Positions 55,001 through 64,000 of a DNA stretch of 64,000 nt are shown in pieces. The DNA comes from Enterococcus sp. DIV1094 (GTDB taxonomy: Bacteria > Bacillota > Bacilli > Lactobacillales > Enterococcaceae). The position numbers and the translations under genes were made by a program. How positions within the stretch are numbered: the first letter of the stretch is position 1; the number at the start of each line of letters is the position of its first letter. The DNA is taken from NCBI RefSeq assembly GCF_017316305.2, contig NZ_CP147250.1, positions 2,541,001 to 2,605,000 on the forward strand, given 5' to 3'. The notes under the pieces are model-generated. The model was not told the DNA's origin. It worked only from the letters and a program-made list of their open reading frames with translations, and did not search any database.

Positions 55001-55564
55001 GCGATGCAGCTATTGACCTATCTTGATGTGGCGTTGATGGATGCCGTACGTTTAACCGGCAAGGCAGCAGTCAAACCGGCAGGCTCTTATTACTTGCATG
55101 TGCATAATCCAGTGCTGACGGATACGACAAATGTCGAGAAAAACACGTTAAAGAAATTCAGCTATGATGGGGTTTTTGTCGATGATCCAGGCTTATTAGA
55201 AGTACTCGATCATTCATTGGAAGCGAAAGAAAGTTCACTGATCTATCCGGTGAAGAAAAATGCCAAAGACGAGCTGCAAAAAGGCAGTTATAGCAAAGAA
55301 AAATTTTATACAGAAGAAGAACTGCAATTGTTCATGAATCATAATCGCGAGAATATGCGTTTAGCTGGTGAGGCAATCACATCCGGAGAGATCAAACTGA
55401 ATCCAGCCTATAAAGACAAACAAAGAATCGCTTGTGAATATTGCCCGTTCCGAAGTATCTGTACGTTCGATGTCATGCTGAAAGAAAACAATTACCATCG
55501 TTTAGAAAAGCTTGATAAAGAAGAAGCACTACGCAGAATATTGAAAAGGAGTGAAGAAGAGTGA
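52034..55564 (+). CDS. rexB: ATP-dependent nuclease subunit RexB (AddB)
   Basis: A 1,176-residue subunit of the AddAB/RexAB end-processing enzyme. A degenerate UvrD-like N-terminal region is followed by a C-terminal RecB-type nuclease with G-K-I-D-R-I-D and V-V-D-Y-K-S-S near 955-980. Four cysteines for the Fe-S cluster are seen (one in C-E-Y-K near 808 and three in C-E-Y-C-P-F-R-S-I-C near 1135-1144). GTG start after AGGAGG. Its stop overlaps the rexA start by four bases. Confidence 0.94.
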   Translation: MSLQFILGNGQKDHRKALIDEAAAWLEKDETHQVFFLVPNYNKFEQEQELLAEMRKKSGKSSFSTTNMQVFSFYRLAWYLLQQTTLLSGNELTEAGSAMILRQILEKKQEELTIFRGEIRKKGFIRQLQELYSELQVGKIAPTDLLTSVTGESPRDEDRQLKMKDLQLIFTAFEEELLQRALQSEDALTVLANYMATQDYRNIKFLVSGFARINAQEFQLMQKMMEKGQLVVDLLLDRPYKSDLPDPLTLFYNTGKVYFQLLNAAREQSVPVGVDHYAPARAYKNELQSLQQMWEETSSHQKSTPTKIGAQETLHLWEAENPTEEVRQLAVEIRRLVSQEGFRYKDIQVLTKDMTLYGNLLRPIFQEMAIPFYLDEEQLMENHPLIEWINSLFALDRYQYRLNDIMRFFKTELTIGTPTDELDLDTWQTARNQFRTDLDITENVALAYNYQGNYWLREKDWQFVAYDFEAEQLEDVKQLEEQSNTIRRLFRALVPVFIGEIKKCQTGQEAVTLFYQFLIESGVQQQLLFWRDQEVARGNLAAARNHEQTWGALMDLLDEYSLIYGETPFDWSLFQEIITSGLENLSYGKIPTAIDQVRINRLELVRANQAKVTFAVGLNDQVFPDRHETKGLLSSEEREALNQGLADDQFLFDPAKESMSFEPFQAYLVFASGTERLYLSYAQSYDTNRLKMSPYLKRVVDYLGIPVEAKCQLQLTSEPDCYVGTYRSGINTINRVYRLAKEAKQAVPLYWQQLKDLVLRSNERNFALTIFESQDHLNVPVSLSEEMAEALYGKEIYTSISRMENFYNCEYKYFVQFGLKLKERNIYGLTPAATGDFYHESLDRFFKLLFSNQLSLVAMSEKERQEFTEKVLQEVFGELRFEILDSSARMNYIRYQLGQTIQKVAWALQKQSKNTGMKPLQTEILFGQIAGARGIPGLEIPLDKGGKLHVRGKIDRIDVATEQSDTWLSVVDYKSSGRSFDVTEAYYGMAMQLLTYLDVALMDAVRLTGKAAVKPAGSYYLHVHNPVLTDTTNVEKNTLKKFSYDGVFVDDPGLLEVLDHSLEAKESSLIYPVKKNAKDELQKGSYSKEKFYTEEELQLFMNHNRENMRLAGEAITSGEIKLNPAYKDKQRIACEYCPFRSICTFDVMLKENNYHRLEKLDKEEALRRILKRSEEE

Positions 55565-58500
55565 CCTCAATTCCTTTAAAACCAGAAAATGAGCGCTTTA
55601 CCGATGAACAGTGGCAAGCTATTTTTGATCAAGGAGATAATCTTCTTGTTTCGGCATCGGCTGGTTCAGGTAAAACAACTGTTTTAGTTCGCCGAGTGAT
55701 CGAGAAACTAAAAATGGGGGTCAACATCGATGAGCTGTTGATCGTCACGTTTACGGAAGCCGCTGCAAGAGAAATGAAAGAACGCATCCAGTCTGCGTTA
55801 CAAGAAGCAGTCAATAGTGAAAGTGATCCGGTTTGGCAAAAACATTTTACGAAACAGCTTGTGTTGCTCCCAACAGCAAACATCTCAACACTCCATGCGT
55901 TTTGTTTGACTGTCATCCGTAAATATTATTATTTGATCGATATCGATCCAGTGTTTCGAATGTTGACAGATGAAACAGAGACGATCTTGATGAAAGAAGA
56001 TGTGTGGGATGAAATCAGAGAACAGCTGTACGCTGAAAACCAAGAAAACTTCTTTCGCTTGACGATGAACTTCTCAAATGATCGTTCAGATGATGGGTTG
56101 ACGAATCTCGTGTTTTCTCTCTATGATTTTGCCCGTGCAAATCCTGATCCTATCGCTTGGTTGGACCGTTTATCTGAAGCCTATCGCTTAGAAGGTGGGT
56201 TAGCAGCTTCTACGTTGTATCAAGAACAGATCCGGCCATTGGTTTTAGCTGACTTACTTCATTGCACACAACTCTATGAAGAAATGGTTGTTTTGGCACA
56301 AGAGGAAGGGCTAGAAAAAATGTTGGAACAAGTTGCCCAAGAGCAGGCAAGTATCCAACAAATCTATGAAGGATTCGTCAGTGATGAATTAGAGAATGCT
56401 TATCAAGGATTAGAAAATTTGACCTTCTCAACATTCAAAAGCAGTCGCAAAGCGGAGTTGAAAGAGCGTTCGGCTGAAGTCAAGGCGTTAAGAGATCGTG
56501 CCAAAAAAATCTTGCAACAAATCGGTAAAAGCTATTTCCCAGTTTCACCCGCACAAATCGAAGAGTTAAGCCAAAAAGCGTTACCTCTCGTTGAACAAAT
56601 GACGGAAGTCACTAAACTTTTCATGGAAGGATTCAGTGCGCGCAAACGCGAAAAAGGCGTACTGGATTTTAACGATTTGGAACACTTAGCGCTACAAATA
56701 CTGACGAAACAGCAAGAAGAAGCGTGGCAACCAAGTGAAGCCTCGGATTATTATCGCAGGAAGTTCAAAGAAGTGATGGTCGATGAATACCAAGACGTCA
56801 ACCAGCTACAAGAAGAATTACTTTATTGGGTCAGAGAACCGGATGAAGAAAAAGGCAATCTCTTTATGGTAGGGGATGTCAAACAGTCGATCTATTCGTT
56901 CCGTTTAGCTGATCCCACCCTTTTTATCAATAAATATGAGAAATTTTCGGAAGAAAGAGGCGGACGACGGATCGTCTTAGCTGAAAATTTCCGCTCACGG
57001 CAAGAAGTTTTGGCATTTACCAATTTGATCTTTGAACAATTGATGGACCCGACAGTCGGACAGATCGCCTACGATGAAGCGGCTAGACTTGTCCTTGGTT
57101 TTTCTGGTTTCCCAGAGAATGAGCGATTTTCACCAGAGATTCTGATTTATGAAAAAGCCCAAGAAACATCAGAAATCGAACTACCCATGGATGAAGTATT
57201 GGAAGATAAAACAGAAGGCGAATTGTTTATGACAGGATTAAAGATCCGTCAGCTGATCGATTCACAGTTCATGATCTACGATAAAAAAAGGCAAGAAGAA
57301 CGGCCAATCGAATACAAAGATATCGTTTTGCTGACGCCGACGAAGAAAAACAATCTGACAATCTTAGAAGTGTTCAAAACCTTTGATATTCCCTTAGAGT
57401 TAAATGATGCTCAAAATTATTTCCAAGCAACCGAGATCCGCACGATGATCTCCTTGCTGCAACTGATCGACAATCCTTATCAGGATATCCCGTTGGCTTC
57501 TGTCCTTCGTTCGCCGATCGTCGGCTTGATCGAACCAGAATTAGCGCGTATTCGCTTAGCAGATCAGGCGCATACTTACTATGATGCAGTGCTAGCTTAT
57601 CAAAATAATAACGAAGACGAGTTGTCGGCTAAACTCCTTCATTTTAACGAGCAATTACAACAATGGCGGGAGTTAGCACGTCGTTCTTCAATCACTGATC
57701 TGTTATGGGAAATCTATTACCAAACGGGCTATTTGGAATACGTCGTAGGGTTATCAGCTGGTGCGCAGCGTCAAGCGAATCTTTATGCGTTAGTGGATCG
57801 TGCGAAAGCTTACGAACAAAGCTCTTTTCGCGGACTTTACCAGTTTGTCCGCTTTATTGAAAAAATGCAGGAAAAAGACAAAGATTTAGCTGAACCTGTC
57901 CTTGCTTCCAGTGACAATGCCGTTCGTGTCATGACTATCCATGCCAGTAAAGGATTAGAGTTCCCAATCGTCTTTTTATTAGATATGACGAAGCAATTCA
58001 ATTTGCAAGACTTAAAAAACCGCTATGCTTTTGAAGAAAAACTCGGTGCAGGGGTCCGCTATATGGAGCCAGATACTCGGGTCTTATATGATACCTTGCC
58101 TTATCAAGCCATCAAATTAGCGAAACAGAAAAAACTGCTCTCGGAAGAAATGCGTAAATTATACGTGGGCTTGACACGAGCAGAGCAAAAATTGTTTATT
58201 GTCGGTTCCTATAAAAGCAAAGAAGACACGTTCAAAGCTTGGTCAGAAGCAAGCGAACAACCTGACTTAGTGCTAGATCCAGTGATTCGTCTGAAAAGTA
58301 TGAGTAGTTTGATGAATTGGATCGGCTATAGTTTGATCCGCCATCCGAAAATGACTGAATACTTCCCAGAAGCTACACCGTTGCCACAACTAAAAGCTTC
58401 GCCTGGAGACTTTACGATCACTTGGATGAATCAAGAAGAGGTCATCGCACAACGCCAAGCGTTAGCAACAAAAGAAGAACAAGCAGAAGAGCAGGTAAGC

Positions 58501-59280
58501 GATCAAACACCATTGTCCGCAGATCTAAAAACTCGTTTAGCGTTTGCTTATCCTTATGAAGCTTCTTCGCAAACGACTAGTTATCAATCTGTTTCTGAGA
58601 TCAAACGTCTTTTTGAAGACCCGGATGATTCACCAGATGCACGATTGACCTGGGAAAGAAGTGATAAAAAAGCATTTGCACAACCGTTCAGGTATACACA
58701 AGATCAGTTGGCAGAACCCCGTTTTTTACAAAAAGAGCGTAAAGTTTCTGCCGCAGCAGTGGGGACTGCGACACACTTTCTGTTACAGTTATTACCATTG
58801 GAAAACTTGACGAAAGAGCGAGTCGAAAAAGAATTAGCGATACTGGTCAAAAAACGCTTGGTGGATGAGAAAGTTGATAAAAGAGTACCGATTGCAGCTA
58901 TTCTTTGGTTCTATGAATCATTTCTTGGCCAATCATTGATCGAACATTCAGAAAAAGTCAAACGAGAACAACCATTTTCAATGCTTCTCCAAGCAGAAAA
59001 AGTATTCAAAGAATATCCAAATGATCAAGACGAATTATTAGTCCATGGGATCGTGGACGGGTATCTCGACTTTGATGAGTATGTACAGCTTTATGATTTC
59101 AAGACCGATTTTATCTTGCACCCAGAAGATCCTGAGGAAATAGAAAAGGTCATCAGCAAATACCGTGGTCAATTGAACCTCTACCAACGAGCATTGAGCG
59201 AAGCGTTGAATAAACCCGTACAAGATGTCTTTCTAGTGTTATTACAAGCGAAGAAAATAATAAATCTTAATAAAGAATAA
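55561..59280 (+). CDS. rexA: ATP-dependent helicase/nuclease subunit RexA (AddA)
   Basis: A 1,239-residue UvrD/Rep-type helicase: Walker A S-A-G-S-G-K-T at 33-39, V-D-E-Y-Q-D near 409-414, M-T-I-H-A-S-K-G-L-E-F near 793-803. The C-terminal PD-(D/E)XK nuclease has V-D-G-Y-L-D and Y-D-F-K-T-D near 1163-1183. With RexB it resects double-strand ends to Chi for recombination. GTG 55561 overlaps rexB, showing coupled translation. Confidence 0.95.
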   Translation: MTSIPLKPENERFTDEQWQAIFDQGDNLLVSASAGSGKTTVLVRRVIEKLKMGVNIDELLIVTFTEAAAREMKERIQSALQEAVNSESDPVWQKHFTKQLVLLPTANISTLHAFCLTVIRKYYYLIDIDPVFRMLTDETETILMKEDVWDEIREQLYAENQENFFRLTMNFSNDRSDDGLTNLVFSLYDFARANPDPIAWLDRLSEAYRLEGGLAASTLYQEQIRPLVLADLLHCTQLYEEMVVLAQEEGLEKMLEQVAQEQASIQQIYEGFVSDELENAYQGLENLTFSTFKSSRKAELKERSAEVKALRDRAKKILQQIGKSYFPVSPAQIEELSQKALPLVEQMTEVTKLFMEGFSARKREKGVLDFNDLEHLALQILTKQQEEAWQPSEASDYYRRKFKEVMVDEYQDVNQLQEELLYWVREPDEEKGNLFMVGDVKQSIYSFRLADPTLFINKYEKFSEERGGRRIVLAENFRSRQEVLAFTNLIFEQLMDPTVGQIAYDEAARLVLGFSGFPENERFSPEILIYEKAQETSEIELPMDEVLEDKTEGELFMTGLKIRQLIDSQFMIYDKKRQEERPIEYKDIVLLTPTKKNNLTILEVFKTFDIPLELNDAQNYFQATEIRTMISLLQLIDNPYQDIPLASVLRSPIVGLIEPELARIRLADQAHTYYDAVLAYQNNNEDELSAKLLHFNEQLQQWRELARRSSITDLLWEIYYQTGYLEYVVGLSAGAQRQANLYALVDRAKAYEQSSFRGLYQFVRFIEKMQEKDKDLAEPVLASSDNAVRVMTIHASKGLEFPIVFLLDMTKQFNLQDLKNRYAFEEKLGAGVRYMEPDTRVLYDTLPYQAIKLAKQKKLLSEEMRKLYVGLTRAEQKLFIVGSYKSKEDTFKAWSEASEQPDLVLDPVIRLKSMSSLMNWIGYSLIRHPKMTEYFPEATPLPQLKASPGDFTITWMNQEEVIAQRQALATKEEQAEEQVSDQTPLSADLKTRLAFAYPYEASSQTTSYQSVSEIKRLFEDPDDSPDARLTWERSDKKAFAQPFRYTQDQLAEPRFLQKERKVSAAAVGTATHFLLQLLPLENLTKERVEKELAILVKKRLVDEKVDKRVPIAAILWFYESFLGQSLIEHSEKVKREQPFSMLLQAEKVFKEYPNDQDELLVHGIVDGYLDFDEYVQLYDFKTDFILHPEDPEEIEKVISKYRGQLNLYQRALSEALNKPVQDVFLVLLQAKKIINLNKE

Positions 59281-59296
59281 GAATTGAGCAAACTGG

Positions 59297-59313
59297 ACTT
59301 ACACTTTGTAAGT
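59297..59313 (+). promoter_or_regulatory. HxlR/YodB-type operator at the regulator's own promoter
   Basis: ACTTAC-ACTTT-GTAAGT, a perfect 6-5-6 palindrome, overlaps a TTACAC -35 and lies 7 bases before TGC-TATACT. Autoregulation is likely. Confidence 0.65.
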
Positions 59314-59346
59314 AATATGCTATACTCATAAAAAGAGGTGAGTAAG

Positions 59347-59688
59347 ATGGAGCTAACACAGACAGAATTCATTCTGTGTCCCAAATTTGAAAAAACATTC
59401 TCGATTTTAGGAAAAAAATGGAATGGATTGATTATCGATGTATTACTCGAAAATGGTCCGCAGCGCTTTGTTGATCTCTCTGCAAAAATCCCAATGGTCA
59501 GTGACCGTGTCTTGGTCGAACGATTAAAAGAATTAGAAAAAGAAAAAATCGTAACGCGTAATTTTTCATGCAATGAATCGAGTCGTTCTGAATATATGCT
59601 GACTGAAAAAGGGGCAGATTTACAAAAAGCGATGGTCCAGTTACAACTTTGGAGTGAGAAATGGGTCACACCCGAAGAATGCAGTTGA
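59347..59688 (+). CDS. HxlR-family redox regulator (YodB-like)
   Basis: A 113-residue winged-helix protein closely like B. subtilis YodB: the N-terminal C-P-K-F-E-K-T-F-S-I-L-G-K-K-W-N-G-L-I-I segment keeps the single cysteine (Cys11) at the sensing position. Y-M-L-T-E-K-G marks the wing. YodB senses quinones and diamide through this cysteine and represses azoreductase and nitroreductase genes. ATG 59347 follows AGAGGTG; GTG 59338 is an alternative. Confidence 0.88.
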   Translation: MELTQTEFILCPKFEKTFSILGKKWNGLIIDVLLENGPQRFVDLSAKIPMVSDRVLVERLKELEKEKIVTRNFSCNESSRSEYMLTEKGADLQKAMVQLQLWSEKWVTPEECS

Positions 59689-59724
59689 TTTTGTCTCAAA
59701 AATCTTGTACACTGGTTTTTAGTT

Positions 59725-59970
59725 GAATAAACAAAAAAGAACGATGACGAAAAAGAGTAGTTTGGTTGAACCAGTCAAGGGAGATCTGTCATAGACTGAA
59801 AGCAGATCCTGTGTTTGAAAAATGAAGTTCACTTTCCGAGTTCGTCTGGATTTTTTTCAGACCGGCAGAACGTCTGTCGTTAATAAAATGAGTGTACGGT
59901 CGTTTGGATCGTAAATTAGGATGGTAACGCGAAGACCTCGTTCCTTGATAGGAATGAGGTCTTTTTTGCA
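59725..59970 (+). ncRNA. T-box riboswitch, tRNA-Phe type
   Basis: The 5' leader of pheST carries the T-box core GGATGGTAACGCG (59919-59931), close to the usual TGGNACCGCG, then the terminator at 59933-59967. Upstream is a stem region with a bulged AGTTCAC around 59826, where TTC is the plausible Phe specifier codon. Uncharged tRNA-Phe would favour read-through into pheST. Confidence 0.85.
59933..59968 (+). terminator. T-box terminator/antiterminator hairpin
   Basis: AGACCTCGTTCCT pairs with AGGAATGAGGTCT, followed by TTTTTT, about 30 bases before pheS. Confidence 0.85.
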
Positions 59971-59997
59971 TTTGAATTTTAAAGGAGGAAATTGCGC

Positions 59998-61041
59998 ATG
60001 TCTTTACAAGCACAACTCGAAAGCTTGAAGGAAGCAACGATCGTCAAGATCAAGCAAGTACAGGATCTAAAAGAATTAAATCAGATCCGTGTCGAAACAC
60101 TAGGAAAAAAAGGACCAATCACTGAGGTCTTGCGAGGAATGAAAGATTTAAGTCCGGAAGAGCGTCCAAAAGTGGGAAGCTTTGCCAATGAGATCCGTGA
60201 TCTATTGACACAAGAGATCGAGGAAAGAAAAGCAGTCTTAGAAACTGCTGCCATGAATGCAGCATTAGAAAAAGAAACCATCGACGTGACACTGCCAGGT
60301 CGTTCAGTCAAACAAGGCACACGCCACATCTTGACACAGATCATGGAAGAAATCGAAGATATTTTTGTTGGTATGGGCTATCAAATCGTTGAAGGCTATG
60401 AAGTGGAGTCAGATCATTATAACTTCGAACGAATGAATTTACCAAAAGATCATCCAGCTCGTGATATGCAAGATACCTTCTATATTTCAGAAGAAATTTT
60501 GATCCGTACGCATACGTCGCCTGTCCAAGCACGGACAATGGAAAAACATGACTTTTCAAAAGGCGCGCTACGTATGATCTCACCTGGGAAAGTTTTCCGA
60601 CGTGATACAGATGATGCAACGCATAGTCATCAATTCCATCAGATCGAAGGATTAGTGATCGATAAGAATGTCACGATGGGAGATCTGAAAGGCACATTGG
60701 AAGTCGTGATGAAGAAGATGTTCGGTGAAGATCGCCAAATCCGTTTACGACCAAGTTATTTCCCGTTCACAGAGCCTTCTGTTGAAGTCGATGTCAGCTG
60801 TTTCAAATGCGGTGGATCAGGCTGTAACGTCTGCAAACACACCGGCTGGATCGAAATTTTAGGCGCTGGGATGGTTCATCCGAATGTTTTGGAAATGTCA
60901 GGGATCGATCCTGAAGAATACTCCGGTTTTGCTTTTGGACTGGGACCAGATCGTGTCGCAATGTTACGCTATGGTGTCAACGATATTCGTAATTTCTATC
61001 AAAATGACTTGCGCTTCTTAAGTCAGTTCAAGGGGGAGTAA
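59998..61041 (+). CDS. pheS: Phenylalanyl-tRNA synthetase alpha subunit
   Basis: A 347-residue class II synthetase subunit. The N-terminal coiled coil (1-90) is followed by the catalytic core with H-P-A-R-D-M near 147-152, R-T-H-T-S near 167-171 and G-L-G-P-D-R near 316-321. It charges tRNA-Phe as an alpha2beta2 tetramer with PheT. ATG 59998 follows AAGGAGG; an open frame begins six bases earlier. Confidence 0.97.
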   Translation: MSLQAQLESLKEATIVKIKQVQDLKELNQIRVETLGKKGPITEVLRGMKDLSPEERPKVGSFANEIRDLLTQEIEERKAVLETAAMNAALEKETIDVTLPGRSVKQGTRHILTQIMEEIEDIFVGMGYQIVEGYEVESDHYNFERMNLPKDHPARDMQDTFYISEEILIRTHTSPVQARTMEKHDFSKGALRMISPGKVFRRDTDDATHSHQFHQIEGLVIDKNVTMGDLKGTLEVVMKKMFGEDRQIRLRPSYFPFTEPSVEVDVSCFKCGGSGCNVCKHTGWIEILGAGMVHPNVLEMSGIDPEEYSGFAFGLGPDRVAMLRYGVNDIRNFYQNDLRFLSQFKGE

Positions 61042-61045
61042 AAGA

Positions 61046-63466
61046 ATGTTAGTATCATATAAATGGTTGAATCAATACATTGATTTATCAAATGTGACAC
61101 CGCAAGAACTTGCGGATAAAATGTCGGTCACAGGAATCGAAGTCGAAGGGGTCACTGTACCTGAAGAAGGCTTGAAGAAAATCGTTGTGGGAGAAGTGAA
61201 GGAATGTGTCCCACATCCTGATTCTGATCACCTATCGATCTGTCAAGTAGACATCGGTGAGGAAGAATTATCACAAATCGTTTGTGGTGCGCCGAATGTC
61301 AAAGCAGGAATCAAAGTCATTGTGGCTTTACCAAATTCACGGATTGCAGGCAATGTCAAAATCAAAAAAGGAAAAATGCGCGGACAAGTCTCTAATGGGA
61401 TGATCTGTGCGTTACAAGAAATTGGTTATTCTGACAGTGTCGTACCTAAAGAATATTCAGAAGGTATCTACTATTTACCACAAGAAGCGGTCAACGGTGA
61501 ACCAGTCTTTTCTTATTTAGATATGGATGATGCGATCATCGAATTATCGATCACACCAAACCGTGCGGATGCCTTATCAATGAGAGGTGTGGCTTATGAA
61601 GTCGGCGCAATCTATCGCCAAACACCGACATTCAATGAGGAAGAATTAGTAGAAGTCGATCGTAAAGCTTTAGAAAAAATTGCGGTAACAGTGGAAGACA
61701 AGGAATTGGTACCAGCTTATCAAATCCGCATCATTGAAAACGTCAAGATCCAATCGAGTCCACAATGGCTGCAAAATATTTTGATGAATGAAGGAATCCG
61801 CCCAATCAACAATGTCGTGGATATCACAAACTATATCTTATTATTGTTCGGCCAACCATTACATGCGTTTGACTATGATAAGTTAGGCACAGAAGAAATC
61901 GTGGTGCGTCACGCAGCAGAAGAAGAAAACCTTGTGACGTTGGATGGCGAAACTCGCACATTGACAGCAGAAGATCTAGTCATCACGAACGGTCAAGTAC
62001 CAGTGGCTTTAGCTGGTGTCATGGGCGGACTTGATTCAGAGATCACAGAAACAACCACAACTGTGGCATTAGAATCTGCTTTATTCGACCCAATCTCGAT
62101 TCGCCGAACAGCGAAACGTTTCAATCTTCGTAGTGAATCATCTGCGCGTTTTGAAAAAGGCATCAATAAAGCAACTGTAGGCGAAGCAAGTGATGTGGCT
62201 GCGGCAATGATCGTTGCTTTAGCAGGCGGAGAAGTGTTACAAGGTGCTGTCAAAGGCTCTGAGTATCAAGCAGAAGAAGTAAAAGTGCAAATCACATTGG
62301 ATCGTATCAACCATTATTTAGGTACAGCATTGACTGTATCTGAAGTCAGTGAGATTTTTGAAGCATTAGGATTCGGCTATCAAGTCGAAGGTGAAGCATA
62401 TACAGTCATCGTGCCGCCAAGACGTTGGGATATCCAGATCGAAGCAGATATTATTGAAGAAGTAGCACGTATCTATGGCTACGATCGTCTGCCTTCAACG
62501 TTACCAAGTGGCGAAACAGTTGCAGGAAGCTTGACACAAGAACAAGCGACTACGCGTAAGATCCGTACGTTACTGGAAGGTAGCGGATTAAGTGAAGCAA
62601 TCAGTTATGCGCTGACCACAGAAGAAAAATCTCGTCAATTCGCGTTGAAAGAAACAGCAATCACTCGCTTGGATTGGCCAATGAGTGAAGACCGTTCTGT
62701 CTTACGCATGAACTTGATCAGTGGTCTATTAGATAACGTCCAATATAACACGGCACGTAAAAATGCGGATATCGCATTTTATGAAGTGGGTCGCGTATTC
62801 TATCAAGAAAACGATCCATTGACTCATCTACCACAAGAAGTCACTCACGTAGCTCTTGCAGTAACTGGTACATGGGCAGAGAAAAGTTGGCAAAGTAAGC
62901 CGCAAGCAGTTGACTTCTTTACTGTCAAAGGGATCTTGGCAAATGTTTTTGAACAGCTTTCATTGGCTGATGACATCAGTTACCAAGCATTGACAACAAT
63001 CAAAGAACTTCATCCAGGTCGTACTGCGGCAATTTATTTAGGGGAGACAATGATCGGCTTTGTTGGTCAAGTCCATCCGATGACCGCAAAAGCTTACGAT
63101 ATTCCAGAAACATATGTTGCTGAGTTTGATTTAGCGACCGTCGTTGAAGCAGCTCAAAAAGGGATCACATTCCGACCGGTGACAAAATTCCCAAGTGTGA
63201 CGCGTGACATTGCGATGTTAGTTGCTGAAAATGTGACGAACCAAGAAATCGTTCGCACAATCCAATCAGCTGCTGGCCGTTTCTTGACAAATGTTGAACT
63301 ATTCGATGTATATCAAGGTGCAAACATCGAAGCAGGACACAAATCAGTTGCGTATACATTAAGTTTTGAAAACCCAGAAGCAACACTAACGGACGAAGAA
63401 ATCAATCAAGCGATGAGCAAAGTTGAGAAGGCGTTGGCAGAAACAGTCAATGCAAGTATTCGTTAA
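61046..63466 (+). CDS. pheT: Phenylalanyl-tRNA synthetase beta subunit
   Basis: An 806-residue subunit. Order: tRNA-binding domain (about 40-155), B3/B4 editing domain (about 215-390), B5 domain (about 410-475), core, and C-terminal FDX-ACB anticodon-binding domain (about 710-806). It follows pheS by four bases. The T-box ahead of pheS controls both genes. Confidence 0.97.
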   Translation: MLVSYKWLNQYIDLSNVTPQELADKMSVTGIEVEGVTVPEEGLKKIVVGEVKECVPHPDSDHLSICQVDIGEEELSQIVCGAPNVKAGIKVIVALPNSRIAGNVKIKKGKMRGQVSNGMICALQEIGYSDSVVPKEYSEGIYYLPQEAVNGEPVFSYLDMDDAIIELSITPNRADALSMRGVAYEVGAIYRQTPTFNEEELVEVDRKALEKIAVTVEDKELVPAYQIRIIENVKIQSSPQWLQNILMNEGIRPINNVVDITNYILLLFGQPLHAFDYDKLGTEEIVVRHAAEEENLVTLDGETRTLTAEDLVITNGQVPVALAGVMGGLDSEITETTTTVALESALFDPISIRRTAKRFNLRSESSARFEKGINKATVGEASDVAAAMIVALAGGEVLQGAVKGSEYQAEEVKVQITLDRINHYLGTALTVSEVSEIFEALGFGYQVEGEAYTVIVPPRRWDIQIEADIIEEVARIYGYDRLPSTLPSGETVAGSLTQEQATTRKIRTLLEGSGLSEAISYALTTEEKSRQFALKETAITRLDWPMSEDRSVLRMNLISGLLDNVQYNTARKNADIAFYEVGRVFYQENDPLTHLPQEVTHVALAVTGTWAEKSWQSKPQAVDFFTVKGILANVFEQLSLADDISYQALTTIKELHPGRTAAIYLGETMIGFVGQVHPMTAKAYDIPETYVAEFDLATVVEAAQKGITFRPVTKFPSVTRDIAMLVAENVTNQEIVRTIQSAAGRFLTNVELFDVYQGANIEAGHKSVAYTLSFENPEATLTDEEINQAMSKVEKALAETVNASIR

Positions 63467-63478
63467 TATTAAATCGAC

Positions 63479-63526
63479 AAAAAAATTGGAACAAGGTCAT
63501 TGAATGACCTTGTTCCAATTTTTTTA
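63479..63526. terminator. Bidirectional terminator between pheT and trpS
   Basis: AAAAAATTGGAACAAGGTCA and TGACCTTGTTCCAATTTTTT form a long perfect stem with A/T runs on both sides; it overlaps the last codon of trpS. Confidence 0.9.
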
Positions 63527-64000
63527 TTTGTTGAAGTAATTGATGCCCATTGCTGCTTTCACTTCCGAAAGTGTAGCTGCGGCAACTTTGGCAGCTTCTC
63601 CACTACCATGACGTAAGATATCCATCACCGCTTGTGGGTCCTTCGCCAACTCTTCACGACGTGCGCGGATCGGCGCGAACTCAGCCTCCAACACATCAAT
63701 CAAGTAACGTTTGATTTTCACATCACCTAGACCGCCACGACGATAATGAGCTTTCATTTCTTCGATCGCTTCTTTATCTGTACCAAAAACATCTAAGTAA
63801 GTAAAGACCATATTGCCTTCCACTTGTCCTGGATCTTGGACATGGATGTGATTTGGGTCGGTATACATACTCATGACTTTTTTCTGCAAGACATCAGCAG
63901 GATCAGAAATGTAGATGCCGTTACCTAATGATTTACTCATTTTTCCGTTACCATCGATGCCTGGTAAACGTCCCATTCCTTTAGGAGGAAAGACGCCTTT
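63524..64000 (-). CDS. trpS: Tryptophanyl-tRNA synthetase (C-terminal part; 5' end outside window)
   Basis: The C-terminal 158 residues of a class I synthetase. K-M-S-K-S (about 20 residues from the visible start) is the ATP motif, followed by the helical anticodon-binding region and a typical TrpS tail. The frame is open to the right edge, so the start is beyond the window. It charges tRNA-Trp. Confidence 0.93.
   Translation of the reverse strand, partial: KGVFPPKGMGRLPGIDGNGKMSKSLGNGIYISDPADVLQKKVMSMYTDPNHIHVQDPGQVEGNMVFTYLDVFGTDKEAIEEMKAHYRRGGLGDVKIKRYLIDVLEAEFAPIRARREELAKDPQAVMDILRHGSGEAAKVAAATLSEVKAAMGINYFNK

Noticed and set aside
59181..59699. 172-codon minus-strand frame opposite the HxlR gene and rexA end.
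   Set aside because: The plus-strand proteins are clear family members; no start signal for the antisense frame.

Overview
The window is a low-GC Gram-positive chromosome segment. Its gene content and order point to Enterococcus, probably near the E. faecium/hirae/mundtii group: ylaN-ftsW-pycA-ylbCFG, rsmD-coaD-PDZ/Lon protease, comEA-EB-EC-holA, rexBA, T-box-pheST. AGGAGG-type ribosome binding sites, GTG/TTG starts and U-tailed hairpin terminators are frequent. This is inference from gene families; no 16S gene or tRNA was seen. Most of the window is ordinary core chromosome.

Layout. 1-3.3 kb: the 3' part of a repeat-built, cell-wall-anchored surface protein, cut by the window edge. 3.7-14.7 kb: recQ, then a cell-division/anaplerosis/RNase-Y-accessory cluster, then rsmD-coaD-protease. 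14.9-16.1 kb: an isolated unknown gene with eukaryote-like short motifs. 16.3-20.8 kb: late competence genes and holA. 20.9-22.7 kb: rpsT, a candidate small RNA and small membrane proteins. 23.1-26.2 kb: a toxin/immunity locus resembling the reverse-architecture type VII lipase toxins, with an 828-bp tandem duplication and a truncated toxin copy. 26.2-27.6 kb: a PadR-controlled membrane protein. 27.7-29.6 kb: an ABC-F gene behind a leader ORF and a leader terminator. 29.7-36.8 kb: uppP, a histidine phosphatase, an MBL hydrolase, a nuclease-helicase, a YajQ protein, a YitT protein and a SufT-like protein. 37.4-38.5 kb: an accessory pocket with a frameshifted acetyltransferase and a decayed nucleotidyltransferase. 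38.7-43.6 kb: small stress and resistance genes, including a clear fosX and a thioredoxin-type arsC. 43.6-49.4 kb: a LysM wall protein, a universal stress protein and many small unknown proteins. 49.5-59.7 kb: a nitroreductase, a peptide transporter, the RexAB nuclease-helicase and a YodB-like HxlR regulator. 59.7-64 kb: Phe T-box, pheST and the end of trpS.

Connections. A shared operator (ACTTAC-N5-GTAAGT) ties the HxlR regulator at 59.3 kb to the nitroreductase at 49.5-50.1 kb, suggesting a thiol/quinone-stress regulon. A LexA-like box lies before rexBA. The best candidates for undescribed biology are the ITIM-like protein at 14.9-16.1 kb, the duplicated lipase-toxin locus at 23-26 kb, the candidate small RNA at 21.3-21.4 kb and the acetyltransferase split at a T TTT TTT slippery heptamer at 37.7 kb.
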